Below the pieces are notes generated by a model. The model was not told where the DNA came from. It saw only the letters and a list, made by a program, of their open reading frames with translations, and did not search any database. A DNA stretch of 64,000 nucleotides from JAPOXR01 sp963664715 (lineage in GTDB: Bacteria > Pseudomonadota > Alphaproteobacteria > Rhodobacterales > Rhodobacteraceae): positions 558,001 through 622,000 of the forward strand of contig CAXXUY010000001.1 of assembly GCA_963664715.2 (NCBI GenBank), read 5' to 3'. The position numbers and the translations under genes are program-made. Shown one piece after another: positions 1 through 8,046 of the stretch; the stretch's first letter is position 1; each line of letters starts with the position of its first letter.

Positions 1-795
1 CGGATCAAACCACCCGCGGAACCAGTTGGACAGTCCCATCGCGTATCCGAGCGGAATGCCAATCAGCGAGCCGAGTGCAAACCCGGCAACCACTCTCAGC
101 AGTGACCATCCCAGATGCTCGAGAAGCGTGAAATTCCGGTAACCCTCTGAGGCGATTTCCACGAGCCGGGACCAGACATCCTCGGGAGGTGGCAGCCAGA
201 TCTTCTCCATCTGCCAACCCTTGGTCGGTTCGAAATTGAGGCTGCCCTTGGGTGTCATGAACACGGTGCCGTCCTCGACCTTCACCTCGGCTCCGGGCTC
301 AATCGGTTGCCCTTCAACAGCAGCGATCCGGTATCCTTCTTCCTCGGCACCATCGTCATTGCGGGTGGTGCGCACAATTCCGCTGCGCCATGCCTGGACT
401 GTTGTGGCATCGTTCTTGGCAAAGCCGGAGTCCTCGCCTTCCAGTTCGGGGGGATCGACCTTTTCTCCAACACGGTGGACCCTCACGAAAACCGTGGCGT
501 CGTCTCGCTCTCCGGAAGCATTCACAGCGGTGTAGCTGAATGACGTGTCACCGATGAATGGCCCGGGCACATGCAGGAGAGTGAGCTTCGAGCCGGTAAA
601 CGCTCCCCAGATCAGGAAGATGCACACGACCGAGATGACAGTTGCCGCGCGGTCCGGAACCACGGTGCTCTCGTCACCAAAGGTCACGGTTTTCAGCGAG
701 GTGAAGTCGGCCCGGGACTTAATGAACCTGGAAACCAGGCGGACGATCAGAAACGCAAGGACAAACGCGGATAAATAGATCAGGGCGATAATCAC
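1..795 (-). CDS. tauC: Taurine-type ABC transporter permease (TauC/SsuC family) with a periplasmic insertion, 3' end cut by window edge
   Basis: Inner-membrane permease of a nitrate/sulfonate/taurine ABC importer. The reading frame is open from a GTG at 795 to the window edge (265 codons seen); this GTG overlaps the tauB stop as GTGA, so the start is set by translational coupling. Two N-terminal membrane segments lie near residues 1-20 and 53-68. The usual TauC region (PPPEDVW motif, then an ARV-type membrane segment and the GIPLGYAMGLS motif) begins only near residue 205. Between them lie about 125 mostly hydrophilic residues containing a strand-rich stretch (FSYTAVNASG... ATVFVRV) like bacterial Ig/cadherin-type repeats. 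Ordinary TauC proteins lack this insert. The EAA loop and C-terminus lie off the window. Family assignment is firm; taurine as substrate is inferred from tauA and tauB. Confidence 0.85.
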   Translation of the reverse strand, partial: MIIALIYLSAFVLAFLIVRLVSRFIKSRADFTSLKTVTFGDESTVVPDRAATVISVVCIFLIWGAFTGSKLTLLHVPGPFIGDTSFSYTAVNASGERDDATVFVRVHRVGEKVDPPELEGEDSGFAKNDATTVQAWRSGIVRTTRNDDGAEEEGYRIAAVEGQPIEPGAEVKVEDGTVFMTPKGSLNFEPTKGWQMEKIWLPPPEDVWSRLVEIASEGYRNFTLLEHLGWSLLRVVAGFALGSLIGIPLGYAMGLSNWFRGWFDP

Positions 796-1598
796 TGTTC
801 CTGCTCCGTTCTGCCCATGATTTCCTCTTCCATGTCCCAGATCATCGCCAGGATCTCCTCACGGGTATGCGAATACCCCTCGATCTTCTTTATTTCACGC
901 AGGTCGGCACCGACACCCAGTTCGGCAAACGGCAACTGGTATTCCTTGTGCACCCGTCCGGGACGCGGCGCCATCACGAGCAGGCGTTCCCCAAGCAGCA
1001 ATGCCTCTTCAACCGAATGCGTGATGAGAATGATTGTCTTGCTGGTTTCCTTCCACAGCTTTAGAACGAGTCCCTGCATTTTTTCGCGGGTCAATGCGTC
1101 AAGTGCCCCGAGTGGCTCGTCCATCAGGATCACGTCCGGATCATTGGCCAGGCATCGTGCAAGTGCCACGCGCTGCTGCATGCCGCCGGACAGTTCATAG
1201 ACCGCTTTCTCCTTGAAGTCCTGGAGGCCAACGGTTTCGAGCAGGTGATTGACGATATCGTCACGCTGTGCCTTCCTCATGCCCTTCATGCTGGGGCCAA
1301 AAGCCACGTTTTGACTGACATTCATCCATTCGAAGAGCGCTCCCTGCTGGAAGACCATGCCGCGCTCGGATGCTGGCCCCGTGACTGCGGAACCGTTCAG
1401 TTCAACAGATCCCTGCGTCGGTGCCAGGAAACCTGCTACGATATTGAGAAGAGTGGTCTTTCCACAGCCCGAGGGACCAAGTACCGACACAATCTCCCCG
1501 TTCTTCACGTGGAGGTTGATATCTTGTAGCGCCTGGACGTGACTGCCGTTCGCGAGTTCGAAACGCATGGACACAGCATTGATGTTAAGGCCTGTCAT
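792..1598 (-). CDS. tauB: Taurine/nitrate-type ABC transporter ATP-binding protein
   Basis: Cytoplasmic ATPase that powers the TauABC importer. The 268-residue protein has Walker A GPSGCGKT at 41-48, a Q-loop (FQQG) near 83, signature LSGGMQQ at 136-142, Walker B ILMDEP at 157-162 and the switch histidine at 194 (ITHSVEEA). The GALFEWMNVSQNV stretch after the Q-loop is typical of the NitT/TauT subfamily. The ATG at 1598 follows tauA by 67 bases, which contain a stem-loop. The stop overlaps the GTG of tauC. Length is normal for the family. Confidence 0.92.
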   Translation of the reverse strand: MTGLNINAVSMRFELANGSHVQALQDINLHVKNGEIVSVLGPSGCGKTTLLNIVAGFLAPTQGSVELNGSAVTGPASERGMVFQQGALFEWMNVSQNVAFGPSMKGMRKAQRDDIVNHLLETVGLQDFKEKAVYELSGGMQQRVALARCLANDPDVILMDEPLGALDALTREKMQGLVLKLWKETSKTIILITHSVEEALLLGERLLVMAPRPGRVHKEYQLPFAELGVGADLREIKKIEGYSHTREEILAMIWDMEEEIMGRTEQEQ

Positions 1599-1629
1599 AC
1601 ACTGGTTCCCAGCTGGCGCGGAAAGAGAT

Positions 1630-1654
1630 GCCGCGGCGGCTTATCCGCCGCGGC
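1630..1654 (-). terminator. Stem-loop between tauA and tauB
   Basis: Perfect 10-bp GC-rich stem (GCCGCGGCGG at 1630-1639 pairing with CCGCCGCGGC at 1645-1654) with a 5-base loop. No T-run follows on the minus strand, so it is more likely an intercistronic hairpin that partly terminates or protects the tauA message than a full Rho-independent terminator. It would raise binding-protein output over permease and ATPase. Confidence 0.7.
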
Positions 1655-1665
1655 CGATATTTGGT

Positions 1666-2712
1666 CTACTGGCCGGAGCTCAGAGGACCCGTGTTGACAG
1701 CGTCGACATAGGTGTCGCGGGATGACGGGATGTTTCCGGTCGCCACGAAGAAGTCAGCGACCTCCTTGAGGAAGGTCTGCGTTCCACCGCCAAGCCATTT
1801 TTCTGACAGCTGGTCCTCAACCGACGGAAACAGGAAGGTCTCCATGGTCGCGGCGCTGGTTTCCTCGTCATTGCCCGCATCCGCGGCAATCACAGGCAAC
1901 ATTTCTGCAGTGTGCTCTCCGGAATTCCACATGGCATTCGCCTCTGCGGTGACGGCAACGAACTTTGCGACCAGATCCGAGTTTTCCTCCACGAACGAGG
2001 CAGGAGACGACGTCACGTCAAAGACCTGTATGCCGAGTTCCTCCTTCTCGGCTCCTGTCAACAGGACGTTGCCATGTTCCAGCATGCGGCGAAGTGCTCC
2101 ACCCCAGCCACATGCCATGTCAAGCGAGCCTTGTGCCAGTGCAGCGGCGCCTTCGGCAGGTGCCATGTCAACGACCTCCAGTGTCGAGACGTCGATCTTG
2201 AAATGTTCCATCTGTTTCAGGAAGCCGTAATGCGCAGCTGTTCCGATCGGAACACCGACTTTCAGCCCCGAAAGTTCATCCACGCTTGACTGGTCGATTT
2301 CATGTCTTGCAGCGACAACACAGTTGTCATTGTCGGAATAGGAAACTGCCACGTCGATGATCTGAAGGTCCTGTCCTGCCGAGGTTGCGACGACGAATGG
2401 CGGGACACCCTGGCTGACTGCGATATGCACGTCACCGGAGGCCATCGCGGCCGACATGGCTGTTCCGGTGTCGAAGGCTCTCCAGTTCACGGTAACACCC
2501 AGAGCCTCGTCATATTTGCCCATCACCTTGGAATGCTGGAAGGGCATTGGCCACTCCAGAAAGAAGGCGACCGTAATTTCGTCCAGGTGGCCCGACGCCA
2601 AGGCGGCCGTCGACCCCATCGTCGCCGCGACGGCGGCCAGGCCGGCAGCCGTGTTTCGTAAGGTTCTCCGTGCCGACGCGCGCACGGCTTGGATTGCGTG
2701 ATCATTCCCCAC
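1666..2712 (-). CDS. tauA: Taurine ABC transporter periplasmic substrate-binding protein
   Basis: Periplasmic binding protein of the NitT/TauT family, 348 residues. The first about 39 residues form a signal peptide: basic start (ASARRTLRN), alanine-rich core, and a cleavage region around AALASG. The mature part shows the TauA pattern: FFLEWPMPFQ, the VNWRAFDTGTAM contact region, AMASGDVHIAVSQGVPP, the hinge LKVGVPIGTAAHY, and DMACGWGGALRRM near the C-terminal lobe. The GTG start at 2712 has a GGAG Shine-Dalgarno seven bases upstream. It is first in the operon tauA-tauB-tauC and is divergent from the Lrp-type gene, separated by 347 bases. Taurine is the most likely ligand; related sulfonates cannot be excluded. 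Confidence 0.88.
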   Translation of the reverse strand: MGNDHAIQAVRASARRTLRNTAAGLAAVAATMGSTAALASGHLDEITVAFFLEWPMPFQHSKVMGKYDEALGVTVNWRAFDTGTAMSAAMASGDVHIAVSQGVPPFVVATSAGQDLQIIDVAVSYSDNDNCVVAARHEIDQSSVDELSGLKVGVPIGTAAHYGFLKQMEHFKIDVSTLEVVDMAPAEGAAALAQGSLDMACGWGGALRRMLEHGNVLLTGAEKEELGIQVFDVTSSPASFVEENSDLVAKFVAVTAEANAMWNSGEHTAEMLPVIAADAGNDEETSAATMETFLFPSVEDQLSEKWLGGGTQTFLKEVADFFVATGNIPSSRDTYVDAVNTGPLSSGQ

Positions 2713-3059
2713 TTTATGTCTCCTTTATACTTGACGATACCTGATGGTGATCGAGAGTAATGATTACCGACATCTAGGGAATTTGTCGAACAAAATTGAC
2801 CTTTTTCATGACCATTTCAAATATGGCGTTCAGGGTCGTGAATCTCGACGTCCGGCACGGCCCGTCGGATGCCGAGACTTCGGTAATCAGCACGAGAACA
2901 CCATATCGATGAGCGTCCGGCAGACCACCTTGCAGCGTGCATTCGTTTTCAGCCGTATCTGACTTCCTCCGTCAGGGCATGAGTTGACGAAGTTCACTGG
3001 CAGGCCCGTCTGTCTGAGGCTATCATCCAATTCTGGCCATGGATTGCCGGAGAATTTGA
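2713..3059. promoter_or_regulatory. Divergent promoter region between tauA and the Lrp-family regulator
   Basis: 347 bases without a gene. The half next to tauA is AT-rich (around 2740-2825), as expected for an Lrp-type binding region. No convincing palindrome stands out by eye, so no operator is marked. The arrangement suggests the regulator controls the taurine operon; this is inference from position. Confidence 0.4.
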
Positions 3060-3524
3060 ATGCTGAGTGAAACCGACCGAAAGATCTTGTCGGAATTGCA
3101 GCGGGATGCATCGGTCACTTCACAGGAACTCGGTGCGCTCGTGAACCTGTCGCCCTCGCAGGCAAACCGATTGCGCCAGAGATTGCAGGCCGAAGGATAT
3201 ATAATCGGCTGTACGGCCATTCTGGATCCGGTTCGTCTCGGCTTGCATCTCCAGGCATTTGTCCAGGTTACCCTCGGCACTCATTCCAGGGAAATTGCGA
3301 ATTCATTCGAGGAGTTAGCCGCCGCACGCCCGGAAATCGTCAGCGCGTGGACTCTCACGGGAAGTGCGGACTACCTGCTGCGCGTCTATTGCGAGGACCT
3401 GGGCGGCCTGAACCGCCTTATCCACGAGGTTCTTCTTTGCCAGGAAGGTGTTGTTCGGGTGCACAGCCAGATCGTGCTGAACCACACCAAGAAGGATGCC
3501 GCCCTCCCGGTGCCCGGTTCCTGA
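3060..3524 (+). CDS. Lrp/AsnC family transcriptional regulator
   Basis: A 154-residue DNA-binding regulator. The N-terminal winged helix-turn-helix (about residues 4-50) starts with the Lrp signature LSETDRKILSELQRDA and carries the recognition region LSPSQANRLRQRLQAEGYI. The C-terminal RAM domain (about 65-140) has the effector-site motif WTLTGSADYLLRVYCEDL. Length is typical. It is divergent from tauA and convergent with the hydroxyphenylpyruvate dioxygenase gene, so either may be a target; amino acids or amino-acid-derived ligands such as taurine are the usual effectors of the family. The ligand is unknown. Confidence 0.9.
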   Translation: MLSETDRKILSELQRDASVTSQELGALVNLSPSQANRLRQRLQAEGYIIGCTAILDPVRLGLHLQAFVQVTLGTHSREIANSFEELAAARPEIVSAWTLTGSADYLLRVYCEDLGGLNRLIHEVLLCQEGVVRVHSQIVLNHTKKDAALPVPGS

Positions 3525-3605
3525 GCCGCGTCCGGGTTTGGTGCATGAGACAAGACGGCACCGGGACCGGCACCGTTCAGGATTTCTCCTTGATGCCTGG
3601 ACTGC

Positions 3606-4709
3606 TCAACGGGCAGTCAAAACGCCTCTTTCGATCTGGTCCTGTTCGATGGATTCAAACAGTGCCCGGAAATTGCCTTCTCCGAAGCCTTCATCTCCCT
3701 TGCGCTGGATGAACTCGAAGAAGATCGGCCCGACGGCCGTCTTCGAGAAGACCTGGAGGAGGATCCGGGTTTCACCGCCGTCAAGCACGCCCTCGCCGTC
3801 AATCAGGATTCCGTATCTGGACATCTCTTCAATTGGTTCCGTATGTCCGGGAACCCGCTCAATGGACTGCCGATAGTACGTTTCCGGCGGTTTTGGCATG
3901 AAAGCAAGTCCACGGGATGAAATCGCTCCGACCGAGGCATAAATGTCGTCGGTCCCGACGGCAATGTGCTGAATTCCCTCGCCATTGTATCGACGAAGAT
4001 ACTCTTCGATCTGCGACTTGTCGTCGGCGCTCTCGTTGACAGGTATTCTGATCCGACCACAGGGAGATGTCATGGCCCGTGAAAACAGGCCGGTGAGCTT
4101 TCCTTCGATGTCGAAGAAGCTGATCTGGCGGAAATTGAAGGTGTCCTCGTAAAACCGGCACCATGCATCCATGTTCCCGCGGTGCACATTGTGCGTGAGG
4201 TGATCGAGATAGTAGAAGCCGGCGCCTCCTGGTTTGGCTGTCGAATTTCCTGACGAGCGGAATTCCTCGTCGTACATGCTGCGATCGTCTCCGCAGCGGT
4301 CCAGGAAATAGATGAGGCTTCCACCGATTCCGATGATGGCCGGGGCGTGCATGACCTTTCCGCCGCCTTCATAGGGCTTCGCTCCACATGACAGGGCATG
4401 CCGGAACGCCAGGTTGGCGTCGGCGACCCGCCACGCCATCGATGGAGCGCAGGGTCCGTGCATGTCGGCGAAATTCATCCCCATCGAACCAGGTTCGGCA
4501 TTCAGGACGTAAGTTATGTCGCCTTGCCGCCACAATTCGATCCTCTTGGAACTGTGCGCTTCCGTTTGTACGAACCCCATTTTGGCAAACAGGCCGCGAA
4601 GTGCATCCGGGTCGGGATGGGCAAACTCGACGAACTCGATCCCATTGGTTCCTGCGGGGTTGTCAGGGCTGATTTCTGCCTTCCTTGAACTGTGCGGAAA
4701 TGGTCCCAT
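3606..4709 (-). CDS. hpd: 4-hydroxyphenylpyruvate dioxygenase
   Basis: Fe(II)-dependent enzyme that converts 4-hydroxyphenylpyruvate to homogentisate in tyrosine catabolism. The 367-residue protein has two vicinal-oxygen-chelate domains. The iron ligands are visible: H170 in LDHLTHNVHRG, H248 in GIQHIAVGTDD and E332 in FFEFIQRKGDEGFGEGNF, which is also the family C-terminal signature. The ATG at 4709 is chosen over an in-frame start 84 bases upstream because GGAGG precedes it by nine bases and the family N-terminus fits. The gene stands alone: hmgA, fahA and maiA are not in the window. It is convergent with the Lrp-type gene, 81 bases apart. Confidence 0.93.
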   Translation of the reverse strand: MGPFPHSSRKAEISPDNPAGTNGIEFVEFAHPDPDALRGLFAKMGFVQTEAHSSKRIELWRQGDITYVLNAEPGSMGMNFADMHGPCAPSMAWRVADANLAFRHALSCGAKPYEGGGKVMHAPAIIGIGGSLIYFLDRCGDDRSMYDEEFRSSGNSTAKPGGAGFYYLDHLTHNVHRGNMDAWCRFYEDTFNFRQISFFDIEGKLTGLFSRAMTSPCGRIRIPVNESADDKSQIEEYLRRYNGEGIQHIAVGTDDIYASVGAISSRGLAFMPKPPETYYRQSIERVPGHTEPIEEMSRYGILIDGEGVLDGGETRILLQVFSKTAVGPIFFEFIQRKGDEGFGEGNFRALFESIEQDQIERGVLTAR

Positions 4710-5827
4710 AAGTTCTGGCCTCCAGTTTCGTGATACTACCAATATATGCCATTCTTGGTGCAATATCTGCGCTATATTTCTGTCTTTTGGCATAATTCAT
4801 ACCAACACATGTCAATTATGGACAATGAAGTGCAAAATTATTGTGCATCACACGGGAAGTGAATTCGGATCCCCGTCGGAAAAGCGGGTGCCGTTCAAGG
4901 CCTTGAAAGCCTGACTTGCCAGCGCAACGGCCAACCCGCGGTACGCGATTCCGGAATCCCCGCGCTTGCATGGCTGGAAGTACTCCCCGGCAGGAGTATC
5001 CCGGCCATTCGGTGAAGCCTGCGAGTGACACAACCTGCCCTGTAGTGCCGGAATTGAACAGATTTCCTTCGTTGTTTCGTCTGTTGTGATTTTGGCTTCC
5101 TGGTTTCACCGTGGCGGGAGCGGAGTCGGGTTCAACCAGGGACTCCGCCTGTCAAGGCCTGCACAGCCGGAAATGTCGGGAAACTCCAGGCAGTCCAGGG
5201 GATACTGCGAACGGCCCCTTGGCATGCCGGTTGCCGGACCGGATGACGAAGGTGGCATCCAAATGATCCAGCTGCGCGGGCCCGCATTCATGACATGCAG
5301 GGCACGATGGCGAAACCGGGGTGGGTCTTGTCCGGTTCCGACATCGACCAGCAGGCCGACGCAAGTGAATATTTGCGCCTCCCTGCGAACATCAGTGACC
5401 GGAGGGCCATGGGTTGTTTTTCCTGAAGGGCTTTTGACCCTGACCCCGGGTGGATCGAATCCGGTTTGCATCCTTGAGGGCGCACGACTGCTGCGCCACG
5501 ACAACACTGTTGGGAACGGACCATGACTCATGCACGGGCAATGTCGTCGAGCGAATTCGAGAGCGGCTCTCGAGCCTCTCCTTGTCAGGGTACAGGAAGA
5601 CACCAACTAACTCGCTGACCTGTACCGTTGGGACGACTCCGCCTGCCACCTGTTGTTGTTGTCACGGGACGGAGAGGCAATCCCGATCAATCGCGTCATG
5701 GACCGGATCACCGCCGAACGCCGGCTGCGCAGTCAACGCCACATCGACTGTGCCGGCCATGAAGATCCTGCGGATGCCGGTGTCCAGGCGTTGCTGGCAC
5801 TCGTCGCAAGCAATGCCCGCGACTGGG
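4710..5827. other. Long stretch without a recognisable gene
   Basis: About 1.1 kb between the 5' end of hpd and the 3' end of the M24 hydrolase. The first 120 bases are AT-rich and probably hold the hpd promoter. Open frames exist on both strands, but none shows a domain. One short plus-strand frame ending at 5838 has gene-like codons (contains INRVMDRITAERRL) but I could not identify it and a stop breaks it upstream. Probably decayed sequence. Confidence 0.5.
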
Positions 5828-7021
5828 TCAGTCGATGACGATGAGTCGCCGCTCGACGTTGCATAGACGTTCCCCGCCTCCCTCCGTGACGACAAACGGC
5901 TCCGAAATCGCAGCGCCGAACGAGTCAAGCCAAACACCGGACTGGATATGAAAACACATGCCACTCTCCAGGACGGTCGTATCGCCCGGGCGCAGGCTCA
6001 TCGTTCGTTCGCCCCAGTCGGGAGGGAATGCAAGGCCGATGGAGTAGCCGACACGGCTTTTCTTCTCGAGGCCATTGCGGTTGAGCGTCCATTGCCAGGC
6101 TGCCTCGACCTGCTCGCAGGTTGCGCCGGGACGCGCCATGTCCAACGCTGCATCGACGCCATCAACGATGACCTCCGCGAGATCGGATATTTCCCGCGGT
6201 GGCTTGCCGAGATGAATCGTACGCGTGATCGGCGCCGTGTAATGCCGCCTGGCGCCGGCGATTTCGATCGTGACGAGGACATTGTCGGGCAAAGGGGCTT
6301 CGGACCATGTCAGGTGCGGCGTGCTCGTGCCTTCGCCGACCTGGATCAGCGGGCACAGGCTGGTATAGTCGCCGCTGAAGCCTTCGGCTCCCACGGTCTG
6401 CGTTTTGTAGATCTCCGCAACCACAATGGACTCCGGCACCCCCGGCGCCACGACCGATACAGCTGCATTCAGGGCCGCGGTACAGATCCGGCCAGCCTGC
6501 CGCATGTATTGCAGTTCGGCGTCCGATTTGACCGCCCTTGCCCAGTTGACCAGTTCCCGGCTGTCCTCGAACCTGGCATCCGGCATCCCCTTGACGAGAT
6601 GGCCGTGCGCCCGGGCTGTGTAGTAGTGGGCATCCATGTCGACCGCGATCCGGGCTCGCCCGTATCCGCGATCACACAGCAGGATACAAAGGTCGTCGAA
6701 CGGATGGCGCTCCGGGTGATGGACGAGCGCTTCGTCGAAGCAGGCAAGCCTGAAGTCGGGCAGGATTGTCGTGACCTGTGCTGCCCGGAAGTCCTGCGGT
6801 CGTCCGAACCATATCGGCCAGTCCTCCGACACACAAAGAACGACTGCCTGGGGCGTATAGAATGACCAGCTGTCGTAGCCGGTCAACCAGCACATATTCG
6901 CCGGATCCTGACAAATCAGCAGGTCCAGTCCGCGTTCCCGCATCATCGACCGGACACGGGCGGTTCGGTCTGCATACTCGTCCAATGAAAACGGGATGAC
7001 GTAATTGACGGAATTATTCAC
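5828..7021 (-). CDS. M24 family (creatinase/Xaa-Pro peptidase fold) hydrolase, ectoine hydrolase (DoeA)-like
   Basis: A 397-residue cytoplasmic hydrolase with the N-terminal creatinase-type domain (about 1-165, with DLLICQDPANMCWLTGYDSWSFY) and the C-terminal pita-bread domain (about 175-390). The stretches NWARAVKSDAE, GDYTSLCPL, TPHLTW and FPPDWGERTMSLRPGD closely match DoeA, which opens ectoine to N-acetyl-diaminobutyrate. The usual M24 metal-ligand set is not evident, as in DoeA/creatinase-like members. No doeB/C/D or ectoine transport genes are near, so the substrate may be another cyclic amide or N-acyl amino acid. The GTG start at 7021 overlaps the TGA of the upstream short ORF (GTGA), implying coupled translation. 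Confidence 0.78.
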   Translation of the reverse strand: MNNSVNYVIPFSLDEYADRTARVRSMMRERGLDLLICQDPANMCWLTGYDSWSFYTPQAVVLCVSEDWPIWFGRPQDFRAAQVTTILPDFRLACFDEALVHHPERHPFDDLCILLCDRGYGRARIAVDMDAHYYTARAHGHLVKGMPDARFEDSRELVNWARAVKSDAELQYMRQAGRICTAALNAAVSVVAPGVPESIVVAEIYKTQTVGAEGFSGDYTSLCPLIQVGEGTSTPHLTWSEAPLPDNVLVTIEIAGARRHYTAPITRTIHLGKPPREISDLAEVIVDGVDAALDMARPGATCEQVEAAWQWTLNRNGLEKKSRVGYSIGLAFPPDWGERTMSLRPGDTTVLESGMCFHIQSGVWLDSFGAAISEPFVVTEGGGERLCNVERRLIVID

Positions 7022-7308
7022 TTGAGTTCCAGATTGTCGGTCCCTGCATTTGCAATCAGTTGGCCAAGTCGGATCAGAACTCCGGAATCGGCATTCCTGA
7101 CCAGAAGCCCGATGGCGCGGATGTCTCCGCGGATCATGGCATTATGGGTCTGATCCGCATCAAAGGCAAAGGCATCGATTTCCTGATTCCGGTCGAGTCT
7201 GTGCGGGGAATGAATCCACGTTCGGGCTGTACGGCCATCGAGGTTGGCGCGGGACTGCAGAAGCGGCGAGTTGCCAATCACCGTGCAGGTTGCGGCGTGC
7301 AGCCTCAT
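7018..7308 (-). CDS. Short ORF of unknown function, coupled to the M24 hydrolase
   Basis: I do not recognise this 96-residue product (from an ATG at 7308; the frame is open to a TTG at 7350, directly after a stop). It is soluble and slightly basic, with a hydrophobic C-terminal third (DIRAIGLLVRNADSGVLIRLGQL). Two things support it as coding: codon choice resembles its neighbours, and its TGA overlaps the GTG of the hydrolase gene. The frame is closed directly upstream, and other minus-strand frames there look partly coding, so it may be the 3' end of a longer, frameshifted gene. Confidence 0.35.
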   Translation of the reverse strand: MRLHAATCTVIGNSPLLQSRANLDGRTARTWIHSPHRLDRNQEIDAFAFDADQTHNAMIRGDIRAIGLLVRNADSGVLIRLGQLIANAGTDNLELK

Positions 7309-8046
7309 CCCGATGGCTTGAGAACTGGGAATGTCCCGATTGTCGTGCAATTACTCGCAGGCCTGACGCGCCGACTGCAGCCAACAGGTCGCTTCGGTGG
7401 AATTTCCAGCCAACACGGATCGAAGGCCTTGCACGGGGAAAGTCGCCGTCCGTTTCATGGGCCTGGCGCAAATCCGGACTGAACATTGCGAGGGTACCTG
7501 CCTTCGAGAGGCATCCCCGAAACTGCGGTCCTGCAGGAAAACCGACCCGTCTGTCTCGATTGTGCGCCTCTCCGGACAGGCCGAAGAGCCATCAGTCTCC
7601 TGAATTCAGCACGATCGCATCTCCGACCCATACCATGTGTCTTCGCCTGGCGGGCCGGAGGGCAACTCCAGGAATTCCCTCGGCACATCCTTCCTGGCCT
7701 CACCGGAACCCGGCAAGTCGGCAGCTGATTCGCCGCCACGCAATTCACAGGAAGGCGATCAATATGGTCAACGGCGAGGGATGACGCGTTGCGTTTCCTG
7801 CATGGATCTTCCGGCTCGTTGAAATGGAACGGAAAAACAGGCATTCCAACCTCCCTGAACTGCCTCGAGGGGCGTCGGAATCCGATACTGCCCACACATC
7901 AAGTCCCGAAAGCGATTTCCTTGCCCGAAACGCGTTTCCGAAACCGGCAAGTCAGGCGGACAATCGACCCCACCGTGAACTTCCGTGCGCCTCTTGCCGC
8001 TCAAACTGAACGTTGGAAATCCGGGAAGCCGAGTCCAACAGATAGG
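7309..8046. other. Stretch without an intact gene
   Basis: About 740 bases upstream of the short ORF and downstream of the LysR gene. Minus-strand frames here contain short gene-like pieces broken by stops, for example one holding MVWVGDAIVLNSGD around 7580-7640. I could not assign them to a family. Most likely the remains of a gene that continued into the short ORF. Confidence 0.35.

Noticed and set aside
5653..5838. Short plus-strand frame with gene-like codons (RVMDRITAERRL)
   Set aside because: Closed upstream by a stop, overlaps the end of the M24 gene and could not be linked to a family; may be a remnant.
5948..6865. 305-codon plus-strand frame opposite the M24 hydrolase
   Set aside because: Mirror of the hydrolase codons, no domain.
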